NCBI GenBank assembly: GCA_026391775.1
Contig: JAPLDK010000068.1
Coordinates: forward strand, 1 to 64,000
From: Bacteroidota bacterium
GTDB lineage: Bacteria; Bacteroidota; Bacteroidia; Bacteroidales; FEN-979
Direction of reading: 5' to 3'
Length of the DNA stretch: 64,000 nucleotides
Positions 51,330 to 60,569 of the stretch are shown here, piece after piece (positions within the stretch are counted from its first letter, which is position 1; every line of letters begins with the position of its first letter). Below the pieces are notes generated by a model. That model was given only the letters and a program-made list of their open reading frames with translations, made no database searches and had not been told where the DNA came from. The translations under genes were made by a program, and so were the position numbers.

Positions 51330-53375
51330 ATGAAAAAGATTTTCTTTTCAATGGCATTCCTGGCCATTCTGGTAATCGTATTATCCTGCAATTCCGGCAG
51401 GAACAACACCCATGGCTCCGACCCCCTGGTTTCACATATTGATTCTTCGGTCAAAGCCGGTGATGACTTTTTCCTGTTTGCCAACGGGAAATGGTTCAAA
51501 CAAAACCCCATTCCTCCGAGTGAACAGGCAAACGGACTATGGCAGCTCATCCAGGACACCATCAATGCCCAGGTACGCAACATTTGTGAATCTTCGGCTG
51601 CAATAAAAGATCCTCCCAGCGGCAGCAACAAACAGAAGATCGGCGATTTCTTCTTTTCGGGCATGGATAGTGTTTCCCTCAATAAAAAAGGGCTTGCCGA
51701 TCTGAAAAAGGACTTTGACCGCATAAGTGCAGTAAAAGACATTAAAGAATTGTTAAAGGAAGCTGCTTATATACATGCAGTAGCCGGTTCTCCCATGTTC
51801 CGGTTTTATGTAGGGCAGGATGACAGGATCAGCAACAAGCATGCGATTTTTATTTATCAGGGTGGATTGAGCCTTTCAGACCGCAGCTTTTATTTTGATA
51901 AGGACTCCAGGGCCGTGATGATACGTGGAAAATTCTTGGAGCACCTTACAAATATGTATAAGCTAATGGGGTATACAGAAGCTGCTGCAAAACTTGCAGG
52001 AGAACATACCATGAAACTGGAAACAGCCTTGGCAAAGGCATCCCGTAAACGCGAAGATACCCGCGATCCTCTGAAAAATTACAACAAACTTCCGCTGGCA
52101 AAGCTGAAAGCCTCAATGCCCAACTTTGACTGGGACCTCTTTGCCCAAACCGCAGGCCTGAAAACAGTGGATACAGTAATTGTGGGACAGCCTGAGTTCT
52201 TAGCTGCTGAAAACGGATATCTTAAGTCCTTTCCGTTGGAAGACTGGAAAAATTACCTGAAGTTTCATCTGATCAGAAGCCTGAGCAGGTACCTTGACGA
52301 TAAGACCTACCTTGAATCCTTTAGTTTTTATTCCACGGTATTGCGAGGAGTTAAAGAACCAAAACCCAGGTGGAAAAGGGTTGTTGAGCAAACCGACCAG
52401 AGTCTCGGAGAGCTTATAGGACAGGTTTACGTAGATGAATATCTGCCGAAAGGCACTAAAGAGAAACTCCAGGAAATTGGCAAATCGATTATGGATGTTT
52501 ATGCTGAAAGGATAAAGAACCTTGACTGGATGAGCGCTGTAACAAAAGAAAAAGCCCTTAAAAAACTTGGTACGGTGATCATAAAGGTGGGGTATCCTGA
52601 CAAATGGAAGGATTTGAGTTCCCTGCAGGTCGACCGTTTCTCTTACGTAAAGAACGCCATGAGCGCCAATAAATGGGAATTTGCCTACAACATCTCGAAA
52701 TTCGGCAAACCAGTTGACCGCACCGAATGGGATATGCAGCCCCAGACCTACAATGCCTACTACAATCCTTCAAACAACGAGATCGTAGTCCCAGGCTGTA
52801 ATATAATTGTTCCGGGCTATGAGCGTACCATGGCAGATGATGCACTTCTGTATTCAATTATCGGGGGCTCGACCTTTGGCCATGAGATCATTCACGGTTT
52901 CGATGATCAGGGCTGCAAGTATGATGAATACGGGAACCTGCATAACTGGTGGACCACGGAAGACAGTATAAAGTTCTTTGCAAGGACCAAACTGATCGTT
53001 AAGCAGTTCAACCAGTATATTGCAGTAGACAGCCTGCATATCAACGGCGAGCTGACCCAGGGCGAGAACATTGCCGACCTGGCGGGTGTAATCATGGGAT
53101 ACGAGGCTTTCAAAAAGACCGCCCAGTTTAAAAACAAGGAAATGATCGCAGGCCTCACTCCCGATCAGAGGTATTTCCTTGCATACGGGCTTGCATGGAT
53201 GATCAATATGCGACCTGAGGCTGTTGCAAACCAGGTACGAAGTGATGAACATTCACCTGCTAAATTCAGGGTTATCGGCCCCCTGTCAGATATTCCCGAA
53301 TTTTACGCGACCTTTAACGTAAAGCAGGGCGATGCCATGTGGAGACCAGACAGTCTCAAAGTGAAGATCTGGTAA
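51330..53375 (+). CDS. pepO: M13 family zinc metallopeptidase (PepO/neprilysin type)
   Basis: 681 residues; the ATG at 51330 gives a lipoprotein signal (MKKIFFSMAFLAILVIVLSC). An M13 N-terminal domain (HIDSSVKAGDDFFLFANGKWFKQNPIP) is followed by the catalytic one: NEIVVPGCNI, then the zinc site GHEIIHGFDDQG, and ENIADLAGV with the third ligand. The C-terminus has RVIGPLSDIPEFYATFNV, but the family's usual final Cys-x-x-W appears as VKIW. Predicted to degrade peptides up to a few kDa outside the inner membrane. Confidence 0.93.
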   Translation: MKKIFFSMAFLAILVIVLSCNSGRNNTHGSDPLVSHIDSSVKAGDDFFLFANGKWFKQNPIPPSEQANGLWQLIQDTINAQVRNICESSAAIKDPPSGSNKQKIGDFFFSGMDSVSLNKKGLADLKKDFDRISAVKDIKELLKEAAYIHAVAGSPMFRFYVGQDDRISNKHAIFIYQGGLSLSDRSFYFDKDSRAVMIRGKFLEHLTNMYKLMGYTEAAAKLAGEHTMKLETALAKASRKREDTRDPLKNYNKLPLAKLKASMPNFDWDLFAQTAGLKTVDTVIVGQPEFLAAENGYLKSFPLEDWKNYLKFHLIRSLSRYLDDKTYLESFSFYSTVLRGVKEPKPRWKRVVEQTDQSLGELIGQVYVDEYLPKGTKEKLQEIGKSIMDVYAERIKNLDWMSAVTKEKALKKLGTVIIKVGYPDKWKDLSSLQVDRFSYVKNAMSANKWEFAYNISKFGKPVDRTEWDMQPQTYNAYYNPSNNEIVVPGCNIIVPGYERTMADDALLYSIIGGSTFGHEIIHGFDDQGCKYDEYGNLHNWWTTEDSIKFFARTKLIVKQFNQYIAVDSLHINGELTQGENIADLAGVIMGYEAFKKTAQFKNKEMIAGLTPDQRYFLAYGLAWMINMRPEAVANQVRSDEHSPAKFRVIGPLSDIPEFYATFNVKQGDAMWRPDSLKVKIW

Positions 53376-53378
53376 CAA

Positions 53379-53948
53379 TCAGATATATCTTCTGACTTTA
53401 TTTTTATAGTCCTCATATGAGCTCCCGAACCTCGAGGAGAGGAATTTCTCTTCCGACAAGGTGATGAGGTGATGAAGGATAATGCCTGTAACGCAAAGGA
53501 TAATGTTCACAATATCAGGGAAATAAAGGACAGACGCGATCGTTATAAGGTAAACTCCAAGGTAAAGGGGATTCCTGCTAAAGCTATAAAGTCCTCTGGT
53601 CTTTAATACTGTTTCCTGATGCGGCAGGCCCACCTTCAATGAGACTCCAAGGTGATAAAAGGAAACAGACATTATCAGGACCCCAGGGATCAGAAAAATC
53701 AATGCAGTCCATGGGAGTTGAGGAAAAACCGCAAACCAGTCCATTGAGGGATCAACAGCTTTCGCCAGCAATAATACCCAGGATGTAAACAGGCTTAACT
53801 TGCCGGTAATGAACCAGGCTTTCGGGATTGCCACTGCTCCGAGGAAATGCTGGCCCTGGCGGGACAAACGATAACCCTGAATGAGCAAAGCCAGGCCCAT
53901 AAGGCTCATGGCAATCAGAACAATATAACAGTGCAGGGGATGATCCAT
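53379..53948 (-). CDS. isoprenylcysteine carboxyl methyltransferase/PEMT-like membrane protein
   Basis: 189 residues with four or five hydrophobic segments. The SAM-binding C-terminal signature is clear: TRGLYSFSRNPLYLGVYLITI, then HLITLSEEKFLSSRFGSSYEDYKNKVRRYI. Bacterial members methylate unknown lipid or small substrates. It converges with the peptidase gene with only a few bases between them. Confidence 0.87.
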   Translation of the reverse strand: MDHPLHCYIVLIAMSLMGLALLIQGYRLSRQGQHFLGAVAIPKAWFITGKLSLFTSWVLLLAKAVDPSMDWFAVFPQLPWTALIFLIPGVLIMSVSFYHLGVSLKVGLPHQETVLKTRGLYSFSRNPLYLGVYLITIASVLYFPDIVNIILCVTGIILHHLITLSEEKFLSSRFGSSYEDYKNKVRRYI

Positions 53949-54007
53949 AATGTCAAGGTTTAACCTGCAAATCTACGCAACTCAAATGAGATACCCTGCT
54001 GTGGATC

Positions 54008-55132
54008 TTATTTTACAACACTGAGCCTGCCTGTAAACAGCCCCTCATCAGTCATTACACTAATTATATAAAGTCCGCTTGCCAGGCCAGTTATATCAAG
54101 CTGGTATGGAGTTTTAAGATTAGCAGCGAATTCATGCTGTATTATCCTCCTGCCATCCTGGGTCGTTACTTCAACTGATTTCATTTTCAACGATTCGTTA
54201 CCCAGTGAAATTTGGACATTTTCCCTGGCAGGGTTGGGAGATAGTTTCAAATTCGCAGAAACCACCTCATTTTGCCTGACACCTACAGGCCAATCCGCAA
54301 TCACAAGAACATTAAAAGTTGCACCGGCCCATAAGGGAGAAATGGATTCAGTATAAATTGTCCATTGTGCCCCTTCGTACCATACGCCGATCTCATCATT
54401 GACATAGCCCTGCGACCCTCCTGAGGTAGTATAATCATGCACTACGAAAATTTTCACATTCTGGTTCCCGTTTGTAAGGGGATTGTCTATGTTGGTAATA
54501 TAATAGGAATCGGTAGCTACATGTTTGAAACAGGAAGTTCCGGTATTTGGTACAAAAATATTATAGGTACTGTTCAATTCGAGTATCCCTCCGGAGTTTT
54601 CATTATAAACAGTCCATTTCGACAGTGATTGATCATACCAGACCCCAACATGAGCCGTATCATATACACCATTATCCCAGGTCTTGGTAATAAAAAATAC
54701 TGCATTGGGGTTGTTGTTCAGGGCAGAATTATCAATTACAGACCAGTTAAGAACAGAATTACCTGTGGTTACAGTATGTGTGAATGCGGTTCCATTTTGT
54801 TTGCAGTTCAGCACATTGTAAGCAAAATTGGTGTCCATGGCAACCCGGGTTTCATCATAGATTGACCAGTCTGAACCCGTATACCATAAGCCATTGCTAT
54901 GGAGCATATATTTCTCGTGAGTGTTATCGGAAAGCCCCCAAACATGGGTAAAGATGATTTTATCAGTAACTGTATTCCCTATGAGGGATGTGTTCAGGAC
55001 AGTGTAATCGCCGAAACAGTTTGCATCGCTGTTGGCATGAATGTAGTTAGGCCCGAAATAGCTGGGCTGGGCCTGAAGATAAACTGATGCCAGGAGGCCT
55101 AAAGAAAGGAAAACAATGTGTAAAGCTTTCAT
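54008..55132 (-). CDS. T9SS-secreted protein with three similar ~60-residue modules
   Basis: 374 residues with signal peptide (MKALHIVFLSLGLLASVYLQAQ). Modules at about 50-115, 125-195 and 205-275 share a pattern ending in V/L-W-Y-x(3-5)-W-T/S-I/V-Y-x-E and then FNVLV, FVPN or NVLN; the best copy is DEIGVWYEGAQWTIYTES. Family unnamed to me. The sorting domain is LKLSPNPARENVQISLGN ... LASGLYIISVMTDEG. Probably a surface-binding protein. Confidence 0.83.
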   Translation of the reverse strand: MKALHIVFLSLGLLASVYLQAQPSYFGPNYIHANSDANCFGDYTVLNTSLIGNTVTDKIIFTHVWGLSDNTHEKYMLHSNGLWYTGSDWSIYDETRVAMDTNFAYNVLNCKQNGTAFTHTVTTGNSVLNWSVIDNSALNNNPNAVFFITKTWDNGVYDTAHVGVWYDQSLSKWTVYNENSGGILELNSTYNIFVPNTGTSCFKHVATDSYYITNIDNPLTNGNQNVKIFVVHDYTTSGGSQGYVNDEIGVWYEGAQWTIYTESISPLWAGATFNVLVIADWPVGVRQNEVVSANLKLSPNPARENVQISLGNESLKMKSVEVTTQDGRRIIQHEFAANLKTPYQLDITGLASGLYIISVMTDEGLFTGRLSVVK

Positions 55133-55169
55133 AATTAAACGGATTTAATGATTACTTTTTTGAACTCTA

Positions 55170-55201
55170 TAAATATACTAATATATTAAATTGAAGTCAA
55201 G
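55170..55201 (-). promoter_or_regulatory. promoter for the leftward T9SS cargo gene
   Basis: On the minus strand CTTG (55201-55198), 20 bases, and TATATTTA (55177-55170) match the Bacteroidetes pattern with one mismatch in each box, 38 bases before the start codon. In the same divergent gap TATTTTTG at 55277-55284 is a -7-like box for the rightward gene, without a TTTG partner. Confidence 0.55.
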
Positions 55202-55338
55202 GGAAATCCATACCTTCAATTTCCGGTGATCAGGGATAATTGTATTTCAATTCTGACATATTTTGATTTATTTATTTATTTTTGGTGTTATCTTAATTTA
55301 CTAAATCCTGTTATCCGGAAATAAATCAACCATAATCG

Positions 55339-56268
55339 ATGCCGACATCAGCGACAAATAGTGGAAAATCATCAAAGAAGCCAACATCATATTTTTTCAG
55401 CCTGTTAAATCCGGTCAGGATCTTTCGTGCAGTACAATTCCACCGTAAACAAAAAAAATACTGCAAAGCAAGCCACGACCTGGAGCTCAGATTATATTCC
55501 GAGATGCTTTCCAATGACATGTTACATTACGGATATTTTGAGAATGCAGATATTGAGCCGGAGAAGTTGTCGTTTCATGACATGGAAACAGCACAGGTCA
55601 ACTATGCCGAGAAACTCATTTCTCATCTGGCGGACAAATCCCTGCCTGTCCTGGATATCGGATGTGGTATCGGTGGAATAGCGAACCTGATATATCAAAA
55701 GGGATATACTGTGGATGTCCTTTCTCCAAACATCAGTCAGCTTACCTATGTAAAAAAGAACTATCCGGCATTAACAGCTTATAATGAAAAGTTTGAGGAA
55801 TTTAAGGCCGACAGGAAGTATGGTACCCTTCTGAACGCCGAATCGTTTCAGTACATCGACATGAACAAGGCATTTGCAAAAGCAGATGAGCTGATTGTCC
55901 AGGGGGGAAGGTGGATAATCTGCGATTACTTTTCCACTAAGACCGGTGACGAAAAAAAGGCCGGACGCCGGTTTGAGGATTTCGAAAAACTGGCCGGGGA
56001 ACATGGATGGAAGATCATTTACCATGAAGATATCACAAAACATGTATTGCCAACCCTGAAATTTGCAAACATGTATATCACCAGAATTGTGAACCCTCTC
56101 ATATTTTACCTTGAAAACAAGCTCCTGGTCAAGATGGCCTGGTTTTATCAGTTGACTCATGAAATCAGGGATTCGCTCAGTAAAAAGCTGACGAAGGAAT
56201 TTTCGAAAGTTGACACTACTGTATTTCTGTCGGAAAAGAAATATCTGATCCTGGTTCTCACCAAATAA
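55339..56268 (+). CDS. SAM-dependent methyltransferase, cyclopropane-fatty-acid-synthase-like
   Basis: 309 residues. MLHYGYFENADIEPEKLSFHDMETAQVNYAEKLIS precedes motif I (LPVLDIGCGIGGIANLIYQKGYTVDVLSPNISQ), the layout of CFA-synthase and related small-molecule methyltransferases. WIICDYFSTKTGDEKKAGR is motif III-like. The basic N-terminus (HRKQKKYCK) and hydrophobic C-terminal region hint at membrane association, so the acceptor may be a lipid. The product cannot be specified. Confidence 0.85.
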   Translation: MPTSATNSGKSSKKPTSYFFSLLNPVRIFRAVQFHRKQKKYCKASHDLELRLYSEMLSNDMLHYGYFENADIEPEKLSFHDMETAQVNYAEKLISHLADKSLPVLDIGCGIGGIANLIYQKGYTVDVLSPNISQLTYVKKNYPALTAYNEKFEEFKADRKYGTLLNAESFQYIDMNKAFAKADELIVQGGRWIICDYFSTKTGDEKKAGRRFEDFEKLAGEHGWKIIYHEDITKHVLPTLKFANMYITRIVNPLIFYLENKLLVKMAWFYQLTHEIRDSLSKKLTKEFSKVDTTVFLSEKKYLILVLTK

Positions 56269-56280
56269 CATGCTGCCGAT

Positions 56281-57864
56281 CTAGGCTTTACATTCCCGCG
56301 GAAGTGTAATCCTTATTCTTGTCCATCTTGAATATTCGCTTTCTATGTCAATAATTCCGTTCATTTCCTTTATGATGGCGAAAGAGATAGAAAGGCCCAG
56401 CCCTGTATACTTTTCTGCTTTTTTTGTTGTATGGAACGGAAGCATGATCTTATCCAGATCGGCCGATTTGAATCCCATTCCATTATCCATCACTTCAATT
56501 TTGATGTGAGTTTTATTTCTATAGGTTTTTAAATCGACAAGCCATTTAAATTCAGTCTTTACGATTCTCATTTTTTCTTCAATTGCATCCTGGGAATTCA
56601 GAAGAAGGTTGAGTATCACCTGTTCAAATTTTTCCGGGTCGCCGCTTATTACCTGTATGTTTTTATCAAAATTTGTTGTGAGTAGTATTCCGGCATTCGC
56701 AAACTGGTTTTCGATCATGGAAATCGAATTTCTGATTGCATTATGAATATCGAATTCAATAAAAGTCAGATTGCGGTTTACGCTGGAAAATATTTTAATA
56801 TGATCGATGACATAGGTGATCCTGGCAATACTATTGAATATCTGTTTTGCTTTATTATGAAAGTATTCCGGGTCAACAGATTTATTTTTGCTGATCTCTA
56901 CCAGCAGGTTTTCAAGGCCAAGCGAAATCAATCTCAATGGCTGATTTAATTCACAGGAAATTCCCGTGGCTATTTCTTCAATGCTTTCTAGACGTTCGTC
57001 ATTGATCATCTGTTGCTGGATCATTCTCCTTTGGGAGATATCCCTGATCACAGCCATTAATGCCCTTGGTTTTTCATTACTATCCCTGATCAGTTTGAAA
57101 CTTATTTCGCTTTCGAGCCTGGTCTGGTCGGAACATGTAATCAGAAATACAACATTAAGTACGTGGCCCTGCTCCATTGTACTCTTTATAACTTCCTGAA
57201 GCCTGGCGTGCTCATCCGGAGGAAAGAGTGTAATGATGTTAGTGCCTGTATAATCTTCCCTGCTTGATAGCTTAAATATCCCGGAAGCCACATTTGAGAT
57301 CTCCCTTATCGCCCCAGAAGTGTCCATTATAATAATCCCTTCAGGGGATGCATTAAGCAGCATGCGGTAAAGTTTCTCTGATGACAGGACTTTGCGCTTT
57401 TGCCTGTTCAGTTCCAGAAATATCTTTACTTTACTGATCAGCAGCCTGGGCTCTATCGGTTTGAAAATATAGTCGATGATCCCCGTTTCATATATTTTTT
57501 CAAGTTCAGATTCTTTACATGGATATGCAGTAATGAATATAATAGGAACGAGGTTTCTTCCTTTATCACGAAGAATACGTGAAACGAGCTCAATCCCACT
57601 CATTTCGGGCATATTAACATCGATAAGGGCAAGGGCAAGTTCTTTCCCCCTTATTTTTTCCAATGCTTCTTTCGCTGAGAATGCTCTTATGATATTGGCA
57701 TTTAAATGCCTCAGGGTTGTTTCCAGCAAGATTACATTCGGCTCAATATCGTCAACAATGAGAATATTGGGTTTATCTTCGGGCTTCATGCCCGAAAAGT
57801 AAATATTTTTTTTGAGATTAAAAATACGAGCATCCTCTTTAACAGGCTTATATGTAGCAAACAT
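56281..57864 (-). CDS. receiver-PAS-histidine-kinase-like protein lacking the phospho-acceptor His
   Basis: 527 residues (an internal ATG at 57789, MKPEDKPNILIVDD, is a possible start, but the first ATG is only 6 bases from the upstream gene). Receiver domain with Asp82 (ALIDVNMPEMSG), PAS domain (about 162-280, NASPEGIIIMDTSGAIREISN), a dimerisation helix, and HATPase with LLNSQDAI, EVMDNGMGF and YTGLGLSISF. The expected H-box GIAHELNQPL reads GISCELNQPL, with Cys304. The ATP-binding site looks intact, so it may act as a receiver-controlled scaffold or regulator rather than an autokinase. It follows the OmpA gene closely. Confidence 0.87.
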   Translation of the reverse strand: MFATYKPVKEDARIFNLKKNIYFSGMKPEDKPNILIVDDIEPNVILLETTLRHLNANIIRAFSAKEALEKIRGKELALALIDVNMPEMSGIELVSRILRDKGRNLVPIIFITAYPCKESELEKIYETGIIDYIFKPIEPRLLISKVKIFLELNRQKRKVLSSEKLYRMLLNASPEGIIIMDTSGAIREISNVASGIFKLSSREDYTGTNIITLFPPDEHARLQEVIKSTMEQGHVLNVVFLITCSDQTRLESEISFKLIRDSNEKPRALMAVIRDISQRRMIQQQMINDERLESIEEIATGISCELNQPLRLISLGLENLLVEISKNKSVDPEYFHNKAKQIFNSIARITYVIDHIKIFSSVNRNLTFIEFDIHNAIRNSISMIENQFANAGILLTTNFDKNIQVISGDPEKFEQVILNLLLNSQDAIEEKMRIVKTEFKWLVDLKTYRNKTHIKIEVMDNGMGFKSADLDKIMLPFHTTKKAEKYTGLGLSISFAIIKEMNGIIDIESEYSRWTRIRITLPRECKA

Positions 57865-57870
57865 TAAAGT

Positions 57871-59604
57871 CTACGGCTGTGCCGGAATGTTTATATAACC
57901 CGTGATCCTGAATTCAGTCCTGCGGTTTGCCTGGTGTTCAGTTTCTGTACATATTACATCCATCCCGCAATTGCAGTGATTTATCAGATATGATTTTCCG
58001 TAGCCTGTTGCCGTAAGGCGTGAAGGGTCTATTCCATGTTTTATCAGGTAGAGCACTACCGATTCGGCCCTTTTCTGCGAGAGCAGCAAATTATATTCAG
58101 CGGAACCCCGGCAATCGGTATGCGCCCTGATTTCAACTGTGAGCGAGTATTCCCTGAGTATTTTCACCAGGCTGTCGAGGGAATGTTCAGCATCTTTGCG
58201 GATATTCCATTTATCAAAATCATAATAAATATTTTTGATCGTGTATGTTTTGCCAACGGCCAGACTTTCGGGGACAGTTTTTAATGCAGCTATGGCCTTT
58301 ACCGGAAGAGGAGTTTCCTTTGCCAAAGGAAGTTCCCTGAAACAATATATGTCGTCACTGCCAGATCCCCCGGGGCGGTTTGAGCTAAAGGTGCCCACCT
58401 GCCCACCGGGCCATAGTGTATATGCAAAATCATCCCTTGATGAATTTATTGGCTGACCCAGGTTTACAGGAATATCCCATGAATCTTTTGATTTTTTTGC
58501 GACAAAAATATCGAGGCCCCCGAAGCCAGGATGCCCGTCGCTGGCGAAATACAGATCACCATTATCCGCCAAAAAAGGGAACATTTCATTACCTGCGGTA
58601 TTAATGGTTTTGCCCAGGCTGACAGGTTCGGTCCAACCGTTTGCAGTCCTGGAACATGACCAGATATCGGTACCACCACATCCGCCTGCCTTATCAGAAA
58701 CAAAATACAGCGTGTTGCCGTCGGGGGAAAGTGCGGGATGACCAACAGAATATGAATCGCTGTTGAGAAAAAAGTGTTCCGGTTTTGACCATTTACCGTT
58801 TTTCTTTTCTGCATGATAAATTTTCAGAAGATGAGTGCGGATGAGGCCCGTATCCCTCCTGCCCCTGTCGTTCAATTCAACCGTCCTGTTGATGAATACT
58901 TCATCCATGGCTTTATTGAAGCAGAGAGGCCCGTCATGATACGATTGGTTGAAAGCCGGTGGCCCCTGTTCGGGATAGCCAAACTTAATTGACCCACTGT
59001 CGGCCTGAATTATAGCAGACTTGTATATCCTGAAGTAACTGTTACCAGTCCAGCCGTATGTTTGTTCCCTTTTGTCATCAAGCCGGTCACTGGCAAAAAG
59101 CACCTGATCTCCGCAAAAAACCGTGCCAATATCCGATTGGCGTGAATTCAGTTCCAGAGCGTTCCAGATCTCTACTGCAGGCTTATGTTTCTGCCAGGTC
59201 AATGCAGAATCGCAAAAGGCTGCATTGAGTTTACCTCTTATATCTGCGGGAGATATTGAATCGAATTTCAGGAATGTCATCTTCGCCAGCATGTAATCCC
59301 CGCAAGATCTCTGGCAACAGGCAAGGTAGAACCAATTCAGAGGGTCTTTGTTGCCAAGAGAGATGGCTTTTCCATACCATTCCTTTGCCTTTTCAGGGTT
59401 ACTCTGTCGGCGGTAGCATTCGGCCAGCATCTGCGAGGCCTCAGGGCGGTTTTCTGCATTCCCTTTCTGAAATGCTTTATCCAGCAAGATAATGGCATGG
59501 GCATAGTTATACAACAGCATTTCCTGCCTGGCAGACCTGACCTGGCACTGCAGATTCTGGTTAATCAGTAACGACAATATGGCAAGCAGGACAGTTTTTA
59601 TCAT
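57871..59604 (-). CDS. TPR-PD40-OmpA family outer-membrane protein
   Basis: 577 residues with signal peptide. TPR-like helices (about 25-140), a PD40/WD40-like propeller (HPALSPDGNTLYFVSDKAGGCGGTDIW, LYFASDGHPGFGGLDIF, GTFSSNRPGGSGSDDIY) and a C-terminal OmpA domain (IYYDFDKWNIRKDAEHSLDSLVKILREY, then VEIRAHTDCRGSAEYNLLLSQKRAESV). PorE of the T9SS has this order, but a carboxypeptidase-regulatory-like domain between propeller and OmpA is not seen here. It lies 5 bases after the PorP/SprF gene and should bind peptidoglycan beside the secretion machinery. Confidence 0.88.
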   Translation of the reverse strand: MIKTVLLAILSLLINQNLQCQVRSARQEMLLYNYAHAIILLDKAFQKGNAENRPEASQMLAECYRRQSNPEKAKEWYGKAISLGNKDPLNWFYLACCQRSCGDYMLAKMTFLKFDSISPADIRGKLNAAFCDSALTWQKHKPAVEIWNALELNSRQSDIGTVFCGDQVLFASDRLDDKREQTYGWTGNSYFRIYKSAIIQADSGSIKFGYPEQGPPAFNQSYHDGPLCFNKAMDEVFINRTVELNDRGRRDTGLIRTHLLKIYHAEKKNGKWSKPEHFFLNSDSYSVGHPALSPDGNTLYFVSDKAGGCGGTDIWSCSRTANGWTEPVSLGKTINTAGNEMFPFLADNGDLYFASDGHPGFGGLDIFVAKKSKDSWDIPVNLGQPINSSRDDFAYTLWPGGQVGTFSSNRPGGSGSDDIYCFRELPLAKETPLPVKAIAALKTVPESLAVGKTYTIKNIYYDFDKWNIRKDAEHSLDSLVKILREYSLTVEIRAHTDCRGSAEYNLLLSQKRAESVVLYLIKHGIDPSRLTATGYGKSYLINHCNCGMDVICTETEHQANRRTEFRITGYINIPAQP

Positions 59605-59609
59605 ACATT

Positions 59610-60569
59610 TTAAAAATATCTCGGGCTCAGCATACGGGCTTTAAACAGGTCGATATCGTAACCTATGCGGATCTCATGGGAGCCCTGGTTATTTCCTTTC
59701 AGCGCATTGAACCAGATGTCGTAACTGTAGCCGAGTGACAACCCTTTGTAAACCACGAGTTCCATCAGAAGGCAGAGAGCATCATTAGTCCTGTAGGCAG
59801 CCCCGAGCGTTATTATTTCAAGGAACCTCACGCGAGCGCTTACGTCGGCCTGTATCGGAGAATTCGGTACATATTTGATCAGCAGAGACGGCATCAGTTG
59901 TACATTTCCATACAGGGGGATCGTACCTCCACCAATGAAATACCAGGTTCTCAGCAGGCGGGTGAAATTGTCCTGCCCGTCGGGCACAGTGTTTGACACC
60001 AGTATCTGGTTCTGGAAAAGATGTTTTACCGATGCTCCCGCGTAATATTTATTTGAATAATAATAGATCCCGAAATCGGCATCGGGTACGACCTTATTCT
60101 TAACCTGGCCCGTAAGTGCGGGATCCCCTGCATCTTTTGGGTTCAGGGCAGTCCAGTCGATATCATAATACTTGATACCTGCCGAGAGGCCGAAGCAGAG
60201 TTTTGAATTCGGGAACAATATCCTGTATGCGAAAGTTCCCATAACATTGTAGTCAATGGCAGGTCCGAGCTGATCCATATACACATACATACCCAGCCCG
60301 AGGTGCTGGTTTGGCAAGGGTGTATGGGCGGTAAGGCAGAGTGTTCTTGGGGCGCCCTGAATACCCACCCACTGGAACCTGCCTAGCAGGTCAAGTGAAA
60401 GTCCTTCATGGCTGCCGGTGTATGCTGGATTAAATTCCAGTTTTGTATACATGTATTGCGTAAACAGTGCATCCTGCTGGGCAAAGAGCAGTGCCGGGAC
60501 AAAGGCAAGGAATATGATCACTGTTTTTTTCACACAATTCAATATTATTCTATCGGCATGCCGGATCAT
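59610..60569 (-). CDS. PorP/SprF family T9SS-associated membrane protein
   Basis: 319 residues, signal (VIIFLAFVPALLFAQ) followed by QDALFTQYMYTKLEFNPAYTGSHEGLSLDLLGRFQWVGIQGAPRT, the PorP/SprF hallmark. The rest is a barrel (LGLGMYVYMDQLGPAIDYNVMGTFAYRI, YYAGASVKHLF, LSLGYSYDIWFN). SprF-type proteins are needed for secretion or attachment of particular CHU_C/type B substrates, and here the gene overlaps such a substrate by ATGA. A preceding stretch of 12 residues (MIRHADRIILNC) may not be used as the true start. Confidence 0.92.
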   Translation of the reverse strand: MIRHADRIILNCVKKTVIIFLAFVPALLFAQQDALFTQYMYTKLEFNPAYTGSHEGLSLDLLGRFQWVGIQGAPRTLCLTAHTPLPNQHLGLGMYVYMDQLGPAIDYNVMGTFAYRILFPNSKLCFGLSAGIKYYDIDWTALNPKDAGDPALTGQVKNKVVPDADFGIYYYSNKYYAGASVKHLFQNQILVSNTVPDGQDNFTRLLRTWYFIGGGTIPLYGNVQLMPSLLIKYVPNSPIQADVSARVRFLEIITLGAAYRTNDALCLLMELVVYKGLSLGYSYDIWFNALKGNNQGSHEIRIGYDIDLFKARMLSPRYF

